Below, piece after piece: positions 26,604 through 35,528 of a DNA stretch of 64,000 bases (within the stretch, counting starts at the first letter, position 1; the number at the start of each line of letters is the position of its first letter). The stretch lies in NCBI RefSeq assembly GCF_003966155.1, contig NZ_RXNS01000022.1:1-64000 (forward strand), written 5' to 3'. Source of the stretch: Halomonas nitroreducens. Lineage in GTDB: Bacteria; Pseudomonadota; Gammaproteobacteria; Pseudomonadales; Halomonadaceae. The position numbers and the translations under genes were made by a program. Below the pieces are notes generated by a model, which worked only from the letters and a program-made list of their open reading frames with translations, had not been told where the DNA came from and did not search any database.

Positions 26604-27559
26604 ACCTGCACCCCCTTGGAAGACTTGACGTTGATCTTCTGGTCGATGATCAGCACGGAGATGAGGATGACCCCGAGGATGACCAGCACGTAGAAAGCCG
26701 GCACCTGCATCATGTTCATGCCGTTGCGCAGGATCCCGATGGCCAGCACGCCCCCGAGAGTGCCGGTGATGCTGCCGAAGCCGCCGGTGAGCTTGGTACC
26801 GCCGAGCACGACGGCGGTGATGGTCCAGAGCTCGTAGTCCCGGCCGAGGTTGGGCGTCGAGGCCCCCATCTGGGTGGCCAGCAGGACCCCGGCCAGGGCC
26901 GCGAAGAAGCCGACGATCATGAAGTTGATCATCATGTTGCGGCCGATGCGGATGCCGGCATCCAGGGCCGCCTCGGGGTTGCCTCCCACGGCGAAGGTGT
27001 TGCGGCCATGGCCGGTCTTCTTGAGTACCAGGTGCATCACCAGGGTGCAGGCCAGGAAGATGATGGCCAGCACGGGGATGGGACCGATGGTGCTGGCACC
27101 GAAGTCGGAGAAGGCGAAGTTACTGGCGTAGAAGGACTGTTCCTCGGTGTAGACGAAGATCAACCCTCGCACCCCGATCATCGCCCCCAAGGTGACGATG
27201 AAGGCGTTGACCCCGGTCTTCCAGACGAGCAGGCCGTTGAGGGCGCCCAGCACCACGCCCGCGGTGATGGCGGCGAGCACTGCCACCGCCAGACCGTGAT
27301 CCTGCAGGCCCACCGAGAGGGACGCCGCCAGCCCCAGGGTCGCCCCCACGGAGAGGTCGATGTTGCCGTTGATCATCACGTAGGTCATGCCCAGGGCGAT
27401 GAGCCCGATGGTGGAGGTCTGGACGAGGATGTTCGTCAGATTGCCCACCGACAGGAAGTAGTCGGACATGACGCTGAAGAAGACGGTGATGGCGATGACG
27501 AAGATCCAGATCGGCTGGATGGCCGCACCGCCGCTCATGAAACGTTTCATATCGATCAT
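26600..27559 (-). CDS. CUT2 ABC transporter permease 1 (RbsC type)
   Basis: A roughly 319-residue permease with 8-10 helices. It carries the CUT2 motifs GMTYVMINGNIDLSVGA, WKTGVNAFIVTLGAM, RNTFAVGGNPEAALDAGI and AVVLGGTKLTGGFGSITGTL. The ATG at 27559 is preferred because AGGGTG lies 6 bp upstream; a GTG at 27568 would add three residues. It is paired with a second, different permease, so the importer is probably a heterodimer rather than the RbsC homodimer. Confidence 0.9.
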   Translation of the reverse strand: MIDMKRFMSGGAAIQPIWIFVIAITVFFSVMSDYFLSVGNLTNILVQTSTIGLIALGMTYVMINGNIDLSVGATLGLAASLSVGLQDHGLAVAVLAAITAGVVLGALNGLLVWKTGVNAFIVTLGAMIGVRGLIFVYTEEQSFYASNFAFSDFGASTIGPIPVLAIIFLACTLVMHLVLKKTGHGRNTFAVGGNPEAALDAGIRIGRNMMINFMIVGFFAALAGVLLATQMGASTPNLGRDYELWTITAVVLGGTKLTGGFGSITGTLGGVLAIGILRNGMNMMQVPAFYVLVILGVILISVLIIDQKINVKSSKGVQV

Positions 27560-27572
27560 GGTGTTCACCCTG

Positions 27573-28583
27573 TCAGGAGTGGCGGGTCAGCAGACGCTTG
27601 CGCTTGTTGGCAAGGTCCAGCCATACCGCGAGGATGATGATGACCCAGGTCACGAGCCACTGGGTGTAGTAGGGGTAGCCCAGCAGCAACAGGCCGTTCT
27701 GGATGAAGCCGAGGATCAGCACCCCGATGACCGTCTTCCAGATACTGCCAGCACCGCCCAGCAGGCTGGTCCCGCCGAGGATGATCCCGGCCAGCACGAG
27801 CAGCTCGTAGCCCTGCCCCACGTTGTTCTGGGAGCCCATCACCCGCGAGCCGAGCACCAGGGCGGCACAGGCCACGCAGAAGGCCGAGATCAGGTAGGTG
27901 CTGAACACGCACCAGTTCTTGCGAACGCCGGAATAGACGGCCGCCACGGGATTGCCCCCGATGGCGAAGATGCGCCGGCCGTAGCCGGTGAAGGACATGA
28001 CCACCTGGACGATGATGGCCAGCAGGGCGAAGATGATGACCGGCACCGCGATGCCCAGCAGGTAGCCCTGACCGAACACGCTGAACCATGTCTCGCTCTG
28101 ATTGGCGATGTCGACGTTCTGGCCACCGCTGTAGATCAGCACCAGGCCCTGGATCGCCGAGAGCATCGCCAGGGTGACGATCAGCGAATTGAGCCGCATG
28201 AACCCCACCAGAAAGCCGTTCACGGCCCCCAGCATCAGGGTCAGGGCGAACATCACCAGGATGGCGCCGACGGGCCCGATCTTGTCATGGAGATCCACCA
28301 CCAGGACGGTGGAGAACGACAGCATCGATCCCACCGAGAGGTCGAGGTTGCCGCCGATGATCACCACGGTCACGCCGACCGCGATGATACCGATGATCGA
28401 GGCCTGTCGGACCACCGTCATGATGTTCGACTGGGAAAGAAACTGTTCGGAGAATAGCGAGAACGCAAACATGCAGAGCAGGAAGAACACCAGGATGCCC
28501 TGAGCCGAGAGGAAGTTCAGGAGACCGGCCTTGTGTGTCTTGCTGAGCATGAAGCCTTGCTTGGTGTGTTCTGCAGAAGCCAT
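27573..28583 (-). CDS. CUT2 ABC transporter permease 2
   Basis: A 336-residue permease of the RbsC family. It has a longer cytoplasmic N-terminus (about 30 residues) and motifs VGVTVVIIGGNLDLSVG, LIVTLAMLSAIQGL, RRIFAIGGNPVAAVYSG and GIILGGTSLLGGAGSIWKT. The ATG at 28583 follows AGGTGAG; the frame upstream is open but unlikely to be coding. It lies 13 bp upstream of the next permease gene. Two unlike permeases per operon are found in some xylitol, erythritol, inositol and autoinducer-2 type importers. Confidence 0.9.
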   Translation of the reverse strand: MASAEHTKQGFMLSKTHKAGLLNFLSAQGILVFFLLCMFAFSLFSEQFLSQSNIMTVVRQASIIGIIAVGVTVVIIGGNLDLSVGSMLSFSTVLVVDLHDKIGPVGAILVMFALTLMLGAVNGFLVGFMRLNSLIVTLAMLSAIQGLVLIYSGGQNVDIANQSETWFSVFGQGYLLGIAVPVIIFALLAIIVQVVMSFTGYGRRIFAIGGNPVAAVYSGVRKNWCVFSTYLISAFCVACAALVLGSRVMGSQNNVGQGYELLVLAGIILGGTSLLGGAGSIWKTVIGVLILGFIQNGLLLLGYPYYTQWLVTWVIIILAVWLDLANKRKRLLTRHS

Positions 28584-28738
28584 GTCACTCACCTGTATGG
28601 GCGCAACCTTGTTCCGAAGGTCACCGGTTGTCCGTGCAGCGAGCTGGCTTTCCCGATATGGCTTCGAGGCCGGAGAAAGAGCAGAGCACTGCTGGGCCAT
28701 CCATCATGGCCAACGGACTGTCTTTGACGAAGCGCTGC

Positions 28739-28768
28739 GGCGCATGAGGCCCGAGGGCCTCTTGCGCC
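28739..28768 (-). other. Intercistronic stem-loop between binding-protein and permease genes
   Basis: The arms GGCGCATGAGGCCC and GGGCCTCTTGCGCC pair over 14 positions with a single mismatch and a 2-nt loop. It lies 14 bp after the binding-protein stop and lacks a U-run. Such structures usually protect the upstream mRNA, giving more binding protein than permease. Confidence 0.7.
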
Positions 28769-28781
28769 TGGGCGGGAGCCT

Positions 28782-29720
28782 TCAGAACACCGGCTTGTCG
28801 AACTCGGAGAGATTGTCGGCCGTGATCTTGGGGGTCTCGAAGAAGTTCATCTTCGGCACTTCCTTTCCCTCCAGGACATCGAGTGCCGTCTGGAGAGCCG
28901 CTTCGGCGTCATCGACCGGGGACTGATAGATGGAGCCGTAGTACTCGCCACGCTCGATGGCCTCGTAACCCACGGCGAAGTTGGTGGCGCCGATGAAGGC
29001 GATGTCCTCTGCCCGGCCGGCGCTCTTCGCCGCATTCAGGGCGCCGACGCCCATGTTGTCGTCCCCCGCATAGACGCCATCGATGTCGTCGTACTTGGTG
29101 AGGAAGTTCTCCATGACCCGCTGGGCCTTCTCGCGGTTCCAGTCCGCGGGCTGGGTCTCGAGGATCTCGACGTCGGGGCAGGCCTCGGCAAGCCGGTCCT
29201 CGAACCCCTTCGAGCGTTCCATGGCAGTGGTATAGCCGGGCTGCCCGGCGATCTGGACGATCTGCCCCTGGCCATCCAGCGCCTCGCACATCATTTCGGC
29301 GGAGGAAGCACCCTGCTGGACATTGTCCGGGCCCGAGAAGGCGGCAATGTAGTCAAGCCCGGCCTCGGCGATCTTGGAGTTGGTGACCACGACGGGGATA
29401 CCTGCCCGGTGGGCCTGGCGGATGGCCGGGATCACCGCCTGGCCATTGGTTGGCCAGATGATGATGGCATCGACACGCTGCTGGATCAGGTTGCGAACCT
29501 GACCGATCTGGCGGGCCACGTCGCCGCCGGCATCCAGCACCACCACGTCGACATTATCGAGTTCATCGGCGGCATTCTCGAAGGCGCTTTCATAGGTGGT
29601 CTGGTAGCTGTCGACGCCGACATTGTTCTGAGTGATGCCGATACGGTAGGTCTCTTCTGCCTGGACAAGACCGGCCGACAACATCATCACACTGGTCGCT
29701 AGCGCTGTTTTGTAGAACAT
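28782..29720 (-). CDS. Periplasmic sugar-type binding protein of the CUT2 importer
   Basis: A 312-residue precursor with a signal peptide ending near GLVQAEE, then a periplasmic-binding-protein type I domain (RbsB/peripla_BP_4 style): IGITQNNVGVDSYQTTYESAF, the DAGGDVARQIGQVRNLIQQ helix and VVTNSKI. The ATG at 29720 has AGGTGA 6 bp upstream; a GTG at 29729 is the alternative. It is first in the operon, preceded by a promoter-like pair and a shared 19-bp motif. It defines the ligand: a ribose-like scaffold, but no ligand-specific residues could be read with confidence. Confidence 0.92.
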   Translation of the reverse strand: MFYKTALATSVMMLSAGLVQAEETYRIGITQNNVGVDSYQTTYESAFENAADELDNVDVVVLDAGGDVARQIGQVRNLIQQRVDAIIIWPTNGQAVIPAIRQAHRAGIPVVVTNSKIAEAGLDYIAAFSGPDNVQQGASSAEMMCEALDGQGQIVQIAGQPGYTTAMERSKGFEDRLAEACPDVEILETQPADWNREKAQRVMENFLTKYDDIDGVYAGDDNMGVGALNAAKSAGRAEDIAFIGATNFAVGYEAIERGEYYGSIYQSPVDDAEAALQTALDVLEGKEVPKMNFFETPKITADNLSEFDKPVF

Positions 29721-29785
29721 GGTTGTCACCTGTTTTTTGTAGTTGCTTTCACCGACTCGCCAAGAAAGGCTGTCAGGGTTTGAAG

Positions 29786-29815
29786 AGATTAGGACCGGGC
29801 CCTGATTTGGCGCAA
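29786..29815 (-). promoter_or_regulatory. Candidate promoter of the CUT2/ring-cleavage operon
   Basis: On the minus strand TTGCGC and TAATCT are 18 bp apart, placing the -10 about 65 bp before the binding-protein ATG. Motif copy B lies 22 bp upstream of the -35, as expected for an activator site. Confidence 0.4.
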
Positions 29816-29837
29816 CGCGACCACAGGTGAGAAATGA

Positions 29838-29856
29838 CCAATCTGGTTATTTTGCC
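29838..29856. promoter_or_regulatory. Shared 19-bp motif, copy B
   Basis: CCAATCTGGTTATTTTGCC matches copy A (16423-16441) at 17 of 19 positions, and TCCC follows both. It lies upstream of the transporter operon promoter in the 370-bp gap before glnE. Confidence 0.6.
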
Positions 29857-29930
29857 TCCCCCAGAGGCGACAGGAGGATCAGCCACCTCGGTGGGGCCGT
29901 GCTGCCACGACGGCTCCTCCCCCGGCCTCT

Positions 29931-29960
29931 CCTTGCCTCGCTCTGCCTCGCTCTGCCTCG
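29931..29960. repeat. Short tandem repeat, 10-bp unit, three copies
   Basis: CTCTGCCTCG occurs twice in a row, preceded by a degenerate copy (CCTTGCCTCG). It lies in the gap between the transporter operon promoter and the glnE terminator. No function is evident. Confidence 0.7.
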
Positions 29961-30017
29961 GGCAGCTGAGCGCTGCCAGGACGGCGTCATCAGGCAGGCA
30001 CCACGCCCCAGACGCGC

Positions 30018-30050
30018 CGCGCCCCGCCGGTCGATGAGCGGCGGGGCGCG
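30018..30050 (-). terminator. Stem-loop after glnE
   Basis: A perfect 12-bp stem (CGCGCCCCGCCG with CGGCGGGGCGCG) and 9-nt loop lie 40 bp downstream of the glnE stop. No U-run follows, so it may act as a terminator with other factors or as a 3' stabiliser. Confidence 0.6.
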
Positions 30051-30090
30051 GGCTGCAGGGGGGGATGGACGGGCTTCGGGCCCGCCCGTC

Positions 30091-33081
30091 TCAGTGGCCA
30101 GAGGGCTCGAGCAGGCGCTGCCAGACGTCGATGACCGCCTGGCGATGGGCCCGGAAGTCGGCGTTGCGGCCGCGGGCGGGCTGTCGGGTCAGGGACGCCC
30201 GATGGGCGGCGGTGCGACAGGCGAGATAGGCCTCGCGCAGCCGGCGGCAGTCGTCGGCCGGCAGGCGCCCGCTGGCCTCCAGGGTCTCGAGGATGCGCAT
30301 GTTGTCGCTGTAGGTCAGCAACTCCGGGGTCTCGTGTCCCATCGAGAGCACCGCGAACTGGCACAGGAACTCGATGTCGACCATGCCCCCGGGGTCATGC
30401 TTGAGGTCGAAGTCATCCCCCCCGCCGTTGCCGGCCAGGTGGTCGCGCATCTTGTGGCGCATCGCCACCACCTCGTCGCGCAGCGCCCCGAGATCGCGCT
30501 GCCGGCCGAGGATCTCGCGCCGTACGGCCGCGAAGCGCTCCGCCAGCGGCTCGTGACCCGCCACCACCCGGGCTCGCACCAGCGCCTGGTGCTCCCAGGT
30601 CCAGGCCTCGCGGCGCTGGTAGTCGGCGAAGGCATCCAGGCTCGAGACCAGCAGGCCCGCATTGCCGGACGGGCGCAGGCGCATGTCCACCTCGTAGAGG
30701 CTGCCCGCGGGGGTCACGGCGGTAAGCAGGTGGATGATGCGCTGGCCGAGCCGGGTAAAGAAGACCGCGTTGTCGATGGGCCGCGCCCCGTCGGTACTGC
30801 CCTGGCCCGCGCCGTCGTGGAGGAACACCAGGTCCAGGTCGGAGCCGTAGCCCAGCTCGATGCCGCCGAGCTTGCCATAGCCGATGATCAAAAACTCCGG
30901 CGCCTGGCCGCAGCGGCCGCCGTCGCGCCGCTCGGGGACGCCATGCTTGCGGGTGAGGTGCTTCCAGGCCATGACCAGCACCGTCTCGAGGATCACCTCG
31001 GCGATATAGGTCAGGTAGTCACTGACCTTCATCAGGTGGCGGGTGCCGGCGATGTCGGAGGCGGCCACGTGCAGCACCTGGGCATGCTTGAACACCCGCA
31101 GCGCCTCGAGTTGAGCCTCCTCGTCGTCCTCGGGGATGCGCCCCAGGGCCTGGCGCAGCTCGTCGGCCAGCCGTGCCTTGTCCGCCGGCGTGTAGAGGGT
31201 CTCCGGGGTCAGCAGCTCGTCGAGCAGGATGGGATGGCGGGCCAGCTGCTCGGCGATCCAGGGACTGGCACTGCACAGCCGCATCAGGTGCTCCAGCGCA
31301 TCGGGGTTCTCGCGCAGCAGGGCCAGGTAGGCGGTCCGCCGCAGCACGGCCTCGACCAGCGGCAGGACCCGCTCCAGGGCGGTGTCCGGCGCCTCGCTGG
31401 CCGCCGCGGCATCGAGCAGCAGTGGCATCAGCGCCTCGAGCCGCTCGAAGCCGATGCGCTGCATGGCCTGCACCTGGCGGGAGTGGCGCAGGGCCCGCAG
31501 GCGGCGACGGCTAGCCGCGGCATCGTCAAACCCGGCCTCCTCCAGCCGCGACTCGGCCTCCTCCTCGGGAATCTCGTCGCGCCACAGGGCCCGCCACTCC
31601 TCCAGGTCGACCTCCCCCGCCTCGGCGGACGCGGCCGCCTCCTCGGCCTCCTCCTCGGGCTCGGCGATCACCGCGTCGAAGTGGCGCCGCACCCGGGCGC
31701 GCACCTCGTCGAGCCGCGCCATGACCGCGGGCCAGTCCTCCATGTCCAGGGCCAGGGCGACCCGCTCGCGGTCCACCTCCTCGGCCGGCAGACTCTGGGT
31801 CTGGCGGTCCTCCAGGGCCTGGAGGATATGCTCGATATCGCGCAGGAAGACGTAGTCGGGGGTCAGCTCGTCGACCACCTCCTCGGGCAGCAGCCCCAGC
31901 GCCGGCAGGCGCTCCAGGGCGGTCTTCAGGGAAGTCACCTGCAGCTCGGTATCGCGCCCGCCGCGAATCAGCTGGAAGGCCTGGACCACGAACTCCACTT
32001 CGCGGATGCCCCCCGGGCCGAGCTTGATGTTGCCCTGCATGCCACGACGGCGCACCTCGCGGTTGATCATCGCCTTGAGCTCGCGCAGCGACTCGATGGC
32101 CCCGAAGTCGAGGTACTTGCGGTAGACGAAGGGCCGCAGGCTCGCCAGCAGCTCGGCACCTGCCCCCAGGTCGCCGGCCACCGGCCGCGCCTTGAGCAGC
32201 GCATAGCGCTCCCATTCGCGCCCCTGATCCTGGTAGTAGCCGGCCAGGGACGCAAAGCTGCCGACCAGCGGCCCGCCGTCGCCCAGCGGGCGCAGGCGCA
32301 TGTCGACGCGGAAGGCGAAGCCGTCGGCGGTCACCGCGTCCAGGGCGGCGATCAGCTTCTGGCCCAGCTTGGTGAAGTACTCCTGGTGTTCGAGGGACTT
32401 GCGCCCGCCCTCGGTCTCCCCCTTCTCGGGGAAGGCGAAGATCAGGTCGATATCGGAGGACAGGTTCAGCTCGCCGGCCCCCAGCTTGCCCATGCCGAGC
32501 ACCACCAGACGCTGCTCGCTGCCATCGGCGCGGGGCGCGGGGCGCCCCCAGCGGGGCGCGAAGTGGGACTCGAGCCAGCCCAGGGCCAGTTCCAGGCTGG
32601 TCTCCGCCAGCTGGGTGACGGCCGCCGCCGTGGCCCACATATCGATGCCCGGCGGGCGCGTCAGGTCCCGCCACACGATGCCCAGCATGCGCGCCCGGCG
32701 AAAGCGGCGGATGGCGGCCTGCATGGCCGCCTCGTCCTCGGTGGCCTCCAGGCGTTCGGCGAGGGTCTCGCGCAGGGCCTCCGGGGTCGGCGCGGTCTCG
32801 AGTTCGCCGGCGGCATCCAGGTGGACGAGCCAGTCAGGATGGCGGATCAGCGTTTCGGCGACGAAGTCGGAGACGGCGAGCACCCGGGCCAGCTCCTCGC
32901 GGCGCCTCGCCGAGAGTGCCGACCAGGCCTCGCCGGGGCCTTCCTGATCCTGCATCGATGCCAGATTGTCGGCCTGCGCGAGGGACGCCCCGAGGCGCTC
33001 CCAGGTGTGTCGCAACGGCGCCACCAACGGCTCGGGTATGGCATCCAGCGGCAGGAAGTCGTCGGGCAGGGCCATGAGCAT
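30091..33081 (-). CDS. glnE: Glutamine synthetase adenylyltransferase/adenylyl-removing enzyme
   Basis: A 996-residue bifunctional GlnE that deadenylylates (N-terminal half) and adenylylates (C-terminal half) glutamine synthetase under PII control. Both nucleotidyltransferase domains are clear: GMGKLGAGELNLSSDIDLIF (split; about 197-215) and GYGKLGGIELGYGSDLDLVF (about 735-755), each with the GS...D-D catalytic aspartates. A conserved VDMRLRP follows each. Length is slightly above E. coli GlnE, with an acidic, alanine- and glutamate-rich insert in the linker around residues 455-515. It follows dgkA on the same strand by 101 bp. Confidence 0.96.
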   Translation of the reverse strand: MLMALPDDFLPLDAIPEPLVAPLRHTWERLGASLAQADNLASMQDQEGPGEAWSALSARRREELARVLAVSDFVAETLIRHPDWLVHLDAAGELETAPTPEALRETLAERLEATEDEAAMQAAIRRFRRARMLGIVWRDLTRPPGIDMWATAAAVTQLAETSLELALGWLESHFAPRWGRPAPRADGSEQRLVVLGMGKLGAGELNLSSDIDLIFAFPEKGETEGGRKSLEHQEYFTKLGQKLIAALDAVTADGFAFRVDMRLRPLGDGGPLVGSFASLAGYYQDQGREWERYALLKARPVAGDLGAGAELLASLRPFVYRKYLDFGAIESLRELKAMINREVRRRGMQGNIKLGPGGIREVEFVVQAFQLIRGGRDTELQVTSLKTALERLPALGLLPEEVVDELTPDYVFLRDIEHILQALEDRQTQSLPAEEVDRERVALALDMEDWPAVMARLDEVRARVRRHFDAVIAEPEEEAEEAAASAEAGEVDLEEWRALWRDEIPEEEAESRLEEAGFDDAAASRRRLRALRHSRQVQAMQRIGFERLEALMPLLLDAAAASEAPDTALERVLPLVEAVLRRTAYLALLRENPDALEHLMRLCSASPWIAEQLARHPILLDELLTPETLYTPADKARLADELRQALGRIPEDDEEAQLEALRVFKHAQVLHVAASDIAGTRHLMKVSDYLTYIAEVILETVLVMAWKHLTRKHGVPERRDGGRCGQAPEFLIIGYGKLGGIELGYGSDLDLVFLHDGAGQGSTDGARPIDNAVFFTRLGQRIIHLLTAVTPAGSLYEVDMRLRPSGNAGLLVSSLDAFADYQRREAWTWEHQALVRARVVAGHEPLAERFAAVRREILGRQRDLGALRDEVVAMRHKMRDHLAGNGGGDDFDLKHDPGGMVDIEFLCQFAVLSMGHETPELLTYSDNMRILETLEASGRLPADDCRRLREAYLACRTAAHRASLTRQPARGRNADFRAHRQAVIDVWQRLLEPSGH

Positions 33082-33182
33082 CTCGCATCCGGTTGATGAA
33101 TACCTTCAGCATACCCAAGCCGGGGCGCCCGGCACTAGGCACCTGTCGGTCTGACGCCGGGGCGAGCGATGAGCGCCGGGAT

Positions 33183-33554
33183 TCAGACCAGGAAGCGCTG
33201 CCAGGCCAGCAGGCCCCAGGTGAGCCCGACGAGGACCAGCGACAGCATCACCGCCGCCGAGCCAATGTCCTTGGCCCGGCCGGAGAGCTCGTGGCGGTCG
33301 GGACCGATGCGATCCACCACGCTCTCGATGGCGCTGTTGAGCAACTCGACGATCAGCACCAGCAGGCAGCTGCCGACCAGCAGGATCCATTCCACCGGCT
33401 CGCGACCGATCCAGGCGGCCAGCGGCAACAGGACCACACAGATACCCAGCTCCTGGCGGAAGGCCGCCTCGTGGCGAAAGGCGGCCTTGAGGCCCTTGAG
33501 GGAGTAGCGGGTGGAGTGCACCAGGTGGCGCCAGCCGGTGTGTCCGGGTTTCAT
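33183..33554 (-). CDS. dgkA: Diacylglycerol kinase
   Basis: A 123-residue integral membrane kinase of the prokaryotic DgkA family, with three predicted helices. It shows the active-site segment VELLNSAIESVVDRIG and the Glu-Asn/Ala-Lys-Asp region GRAKDIGSAAV. It phosphorylates diacylglycerol from membrane-derived oligosaccharide and lipid turnover to phosphatidic acid at the inner membrane. No strong ribosome-binding site is seen. It lies between dacB and glnE on the same strand. Confidence 0.95.
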   Translation of the reverse strand: MKPGHTGWRHLVHSTRYSLKGLKAAFRHEAAFRQELGICVVLLPLAAWIGREPVEWILLVGSCLLVLIVELLNSAIESVVDRIGPDRHELSGRAKDIGSAAVMLSLVLVGLTWGLLAWQRFLV

Positions 33555-33657
33555 CTGCGAGCGTCCATCGATCAGTCGTCGGCGTAAGCGGCGATGGTAG
33601 CAGAGCCGGCCGGTCGGCGCGCCGCCGACACCGGGCCGGCCGGGCCAGGGTCGCGAC

Positions 33658-35100
33658 TCAGTGCGCCTGGATCATCGCGTCGAGGTCCTGCGAGAGGTGA
33701 TCCAGCACCGTCGACCAGCTCAGGTAGGGGGTCGCGGCGGTGCCGTTGACCAGCACCGTGAACACCCCCCAGCGCCCCGACAGGGTGCGGAAGTAGCCGG
33801 TGACGGCGCGCACCGTCACCGGCTGGTTGAGGGTACCGGTCTTGAGCATGACGTGGTGCTGGAAGGTGTCGGAGCCCCGCCGGATGAAGCGCATCACGCC
33901 ATTGCCGGGCGACTGCAGGGCCGCAACGAAGCTCGGGAACAGCGACGGGCGGCGGAACATGTGCTCGAGCAGGGCGTTCACGCCGGCCGCGGAGGTCCGG
34001 TTCTCCGGGGTCAGGCCGCTGCCGCTCGCCAGGGTGGCGGAGCCGTGGCCCGGGATGGCGCCGGCGAAGGCCTCGAGGGCATCACCCGCCTGGGACAGCG
34101 ACGGCCGGGGGCCCTCGGCCAGGTCGAGGGCCAGGGTGTCGGCCATGAAGTTGTTGGAGTAGTTCAGGGTGCGCAGCAGCAGTTCCTGCAGCGGCTCGCT
34201 ATCCACCGCGGCGAGTCGCTGCGCCGAGGCCGGCGGCGGGGCGGTGCTGGTGGCATGCCCGCCCTGCACCGCAATACCGGCCTGGTCGAGCATGGCCATC
34301 AGGATGTCGGCGGATTGCTCGGCGGGATCGGCACTGGTGCGGTAGACCTCGCGCGGCCGGGCGTTGGTGGAGATCTGGCCGCTGACCCGCATGACATCGC
34401 CGTCGTCGTCGGTCAGGCGCTCCGCCGTGAGCTCGGTGCCGCTATCATCCGGCCGGGTTTTCACCCGGTTGTCGATGCGGGGCAGGCGCGCTTGGCTGTC
34501 GCAGCTGGTGACATCCGCCGGCTCGCCGGGCGTACGTGCCGGGGCGATGGTCACGCACCAGTTGCCGTAGTTGACCGCGGCCGACGACAGCAGGGCACTG
34601 TAGGCATTGTCCACCCGTCGCTCGCCCTCGCAGCGGTCGGTGGTGATGCAGGTCACCGGGCCGAAGCGCCACTGGCTGACCACCAGGCGTCCGCTCACCT
34701 CGCTCACCCCCGCCTGATGGAGGCGCTGCACCAGCCGCCACAGGTCCTCGGTGGTCAGCGCCGGATCGCCGCCCCCCTCGAGCACCAGGTCGCCGTGCAG
34801 CACACCCTGGGCATCCGGCTCGGCGGTGCTGACCAGGCGGGTGGCGAAGCGGTGCTGGGGACCGAAGCGGTCGAGGGCCGCCGCGGCCAGGTAGACCTTG
34901 GTCACCGAGGCCGGCGACAGGCTCTCCCGCGGGGCAATGCTGCCCAGGGTCTCCCCCGGCTCGCCGTTGCCCAGCAGCCGGGCCTCGGCGCCGATCACGA
35001 AACCGTCATCGGCGAGGGTCGAGAGGCGGGGGAAGCCCTCCCCGAGGGCAGCCAGCGGCATCATCAGGAGCAGACAGAGCGAGAGCAGGCGGTACGGCAT
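33658..35100 (-). CDS. dacB: D-alanyl-D-alanine carboxypeptidase/endopeptidase (PBP4)
   Basis: A 480-residue class C low-molecular-weight penicillin-binding protein with a signal peptide ending near LAALGEG. Catalytic motifs are SVTK (Ser65, Lys68), SNN in YSNNF and KTG in MLKTGT near 430. It trims and hydrolyses peptidoglycan cross-links in the periplasm. The start is placed at the ATG at 35100 because the hydrophobic signal begins there; the frame is open much further upstream by chance in GC-rich DNA. The usual long insertion between the first two motifs is present. Confidence 0.94.
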   Translation of the reverse strand: MPYRLLSLCLLLMMPLAALGEGFPRLSTLADDGFVIGAEARLLGNGEPGETLGSIAPRESLSPASVTKVYLAAAALDRFGPQHRFATRLVSTAEPDAQGVLHGDLVLEGGGDPALTTEDLWRLVQRLHQAGVSEVSGRLVVSQWRFGPVTCITTDRCEGERRVDNAYSALLSSAAVNYGNWCVTIAPARTPGEPADVTSCDSQARLPRIDNRVKTRPDDSGTELTAERLTDDDGDVMRVSGQISTNARPREVYRTSADPAEQSADILMAMLDQAGIAVQGGHATSTAPPPASAQRLAAVDSEPLQELLLRTLNYSNNFMADTLALDLAEGPRPSLSQAGDALEAFAGAIPGHGSATLASGSGLTPENRTSAAGVNALLEHMFRRPSLFPSFVAALQSPGNGVMRFIRRGSDTFQHHVMLKTGTLNQPVTVRAVTGYFRTLSGRWGVFTVLVNGTAATPYLSWSTVLDHLSQDLDAMIQAH

Positions 35101-35198
35101 GAGCGGCGTCCAGGCAGCGTGAGACGACGACGCCACGACCCGGGCGCCGGCAGCCCGCAGTCTACCCGCCCACCGACGGGGATTCGACCGGCCCCGCC

Positions 35199-35528
35199 TC
35201 AGTGCGCCGCTACGCTCGAGAAGGCCTGGATGACGACCACGCCCCCCACGATCATCGCCAGGCCCAGCACGGCGGGCAGGTCGGGGCGCTCCCCGTAGAC
35301 CAGGAAGCCGATCAGGGTCACCAGCACGATGCCCAGCCCCGCCCAGAACGCATAGGCGATGCCCACCGGTAGGCTTCGCAGGGCCAGGGTGAGCGTGTAG
35401 AAGGCCAGGCCGTAACCGACCACCACCACCATGCTCGGCCAGAAGCGGGTGAACTCCTGGGACGCCTTGAGGGAGCTGGTGGCCACCACTTCGGCGATGA
35501 TCGCCAGGGCCAGGTAGACATAGGCCAT
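35199..35528 (-). CDS. SMR-family multidrug efflux protein
   Basis: A 109-residue, four-helix small multidrug resistance protein. The essential proton/drug glutamate is Glu13 in YLALAIIAEVVATSSLK, and the conserved Trp is in YAFWAGLGIV. It exports cationic drugs, quaternary ammonium compounds or small guanidinium-type molecules as an antiparallel dimer. Its ATG overlaps the PACE gene stop (TGATG), so the two are coupled. It could be an EmrE-type or Gdx-type (guanidinium) exporter; the sequence features read here do not decide. Confidence 0.9.
   Translation of the reverse strand: MAYVYLALAIIAEVVATSSLKASQEFTRFWPSMVVVVGYGLAFYTLTLALRSLPVGIAYAFWAGLGIVLVTLIGFLVYGERPDLPAVLGLAMIVGGVVVIQAFSSVAAH

Noticed and set aside
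29827..33096. 1089-codon plus-strand frame opposite glnE
   Set aside because: Long only because of third-position GC bias; composition is Gly/Ala/Arg/His/Gln-rich and the true glnE lies on the other strand.
33613..33629. GTCGGCG/CGCCGAC hairpin after dacB
   Set aside because: Short stem in very GC-rich DNA without a U-run; not distinct enough to call a terminator.
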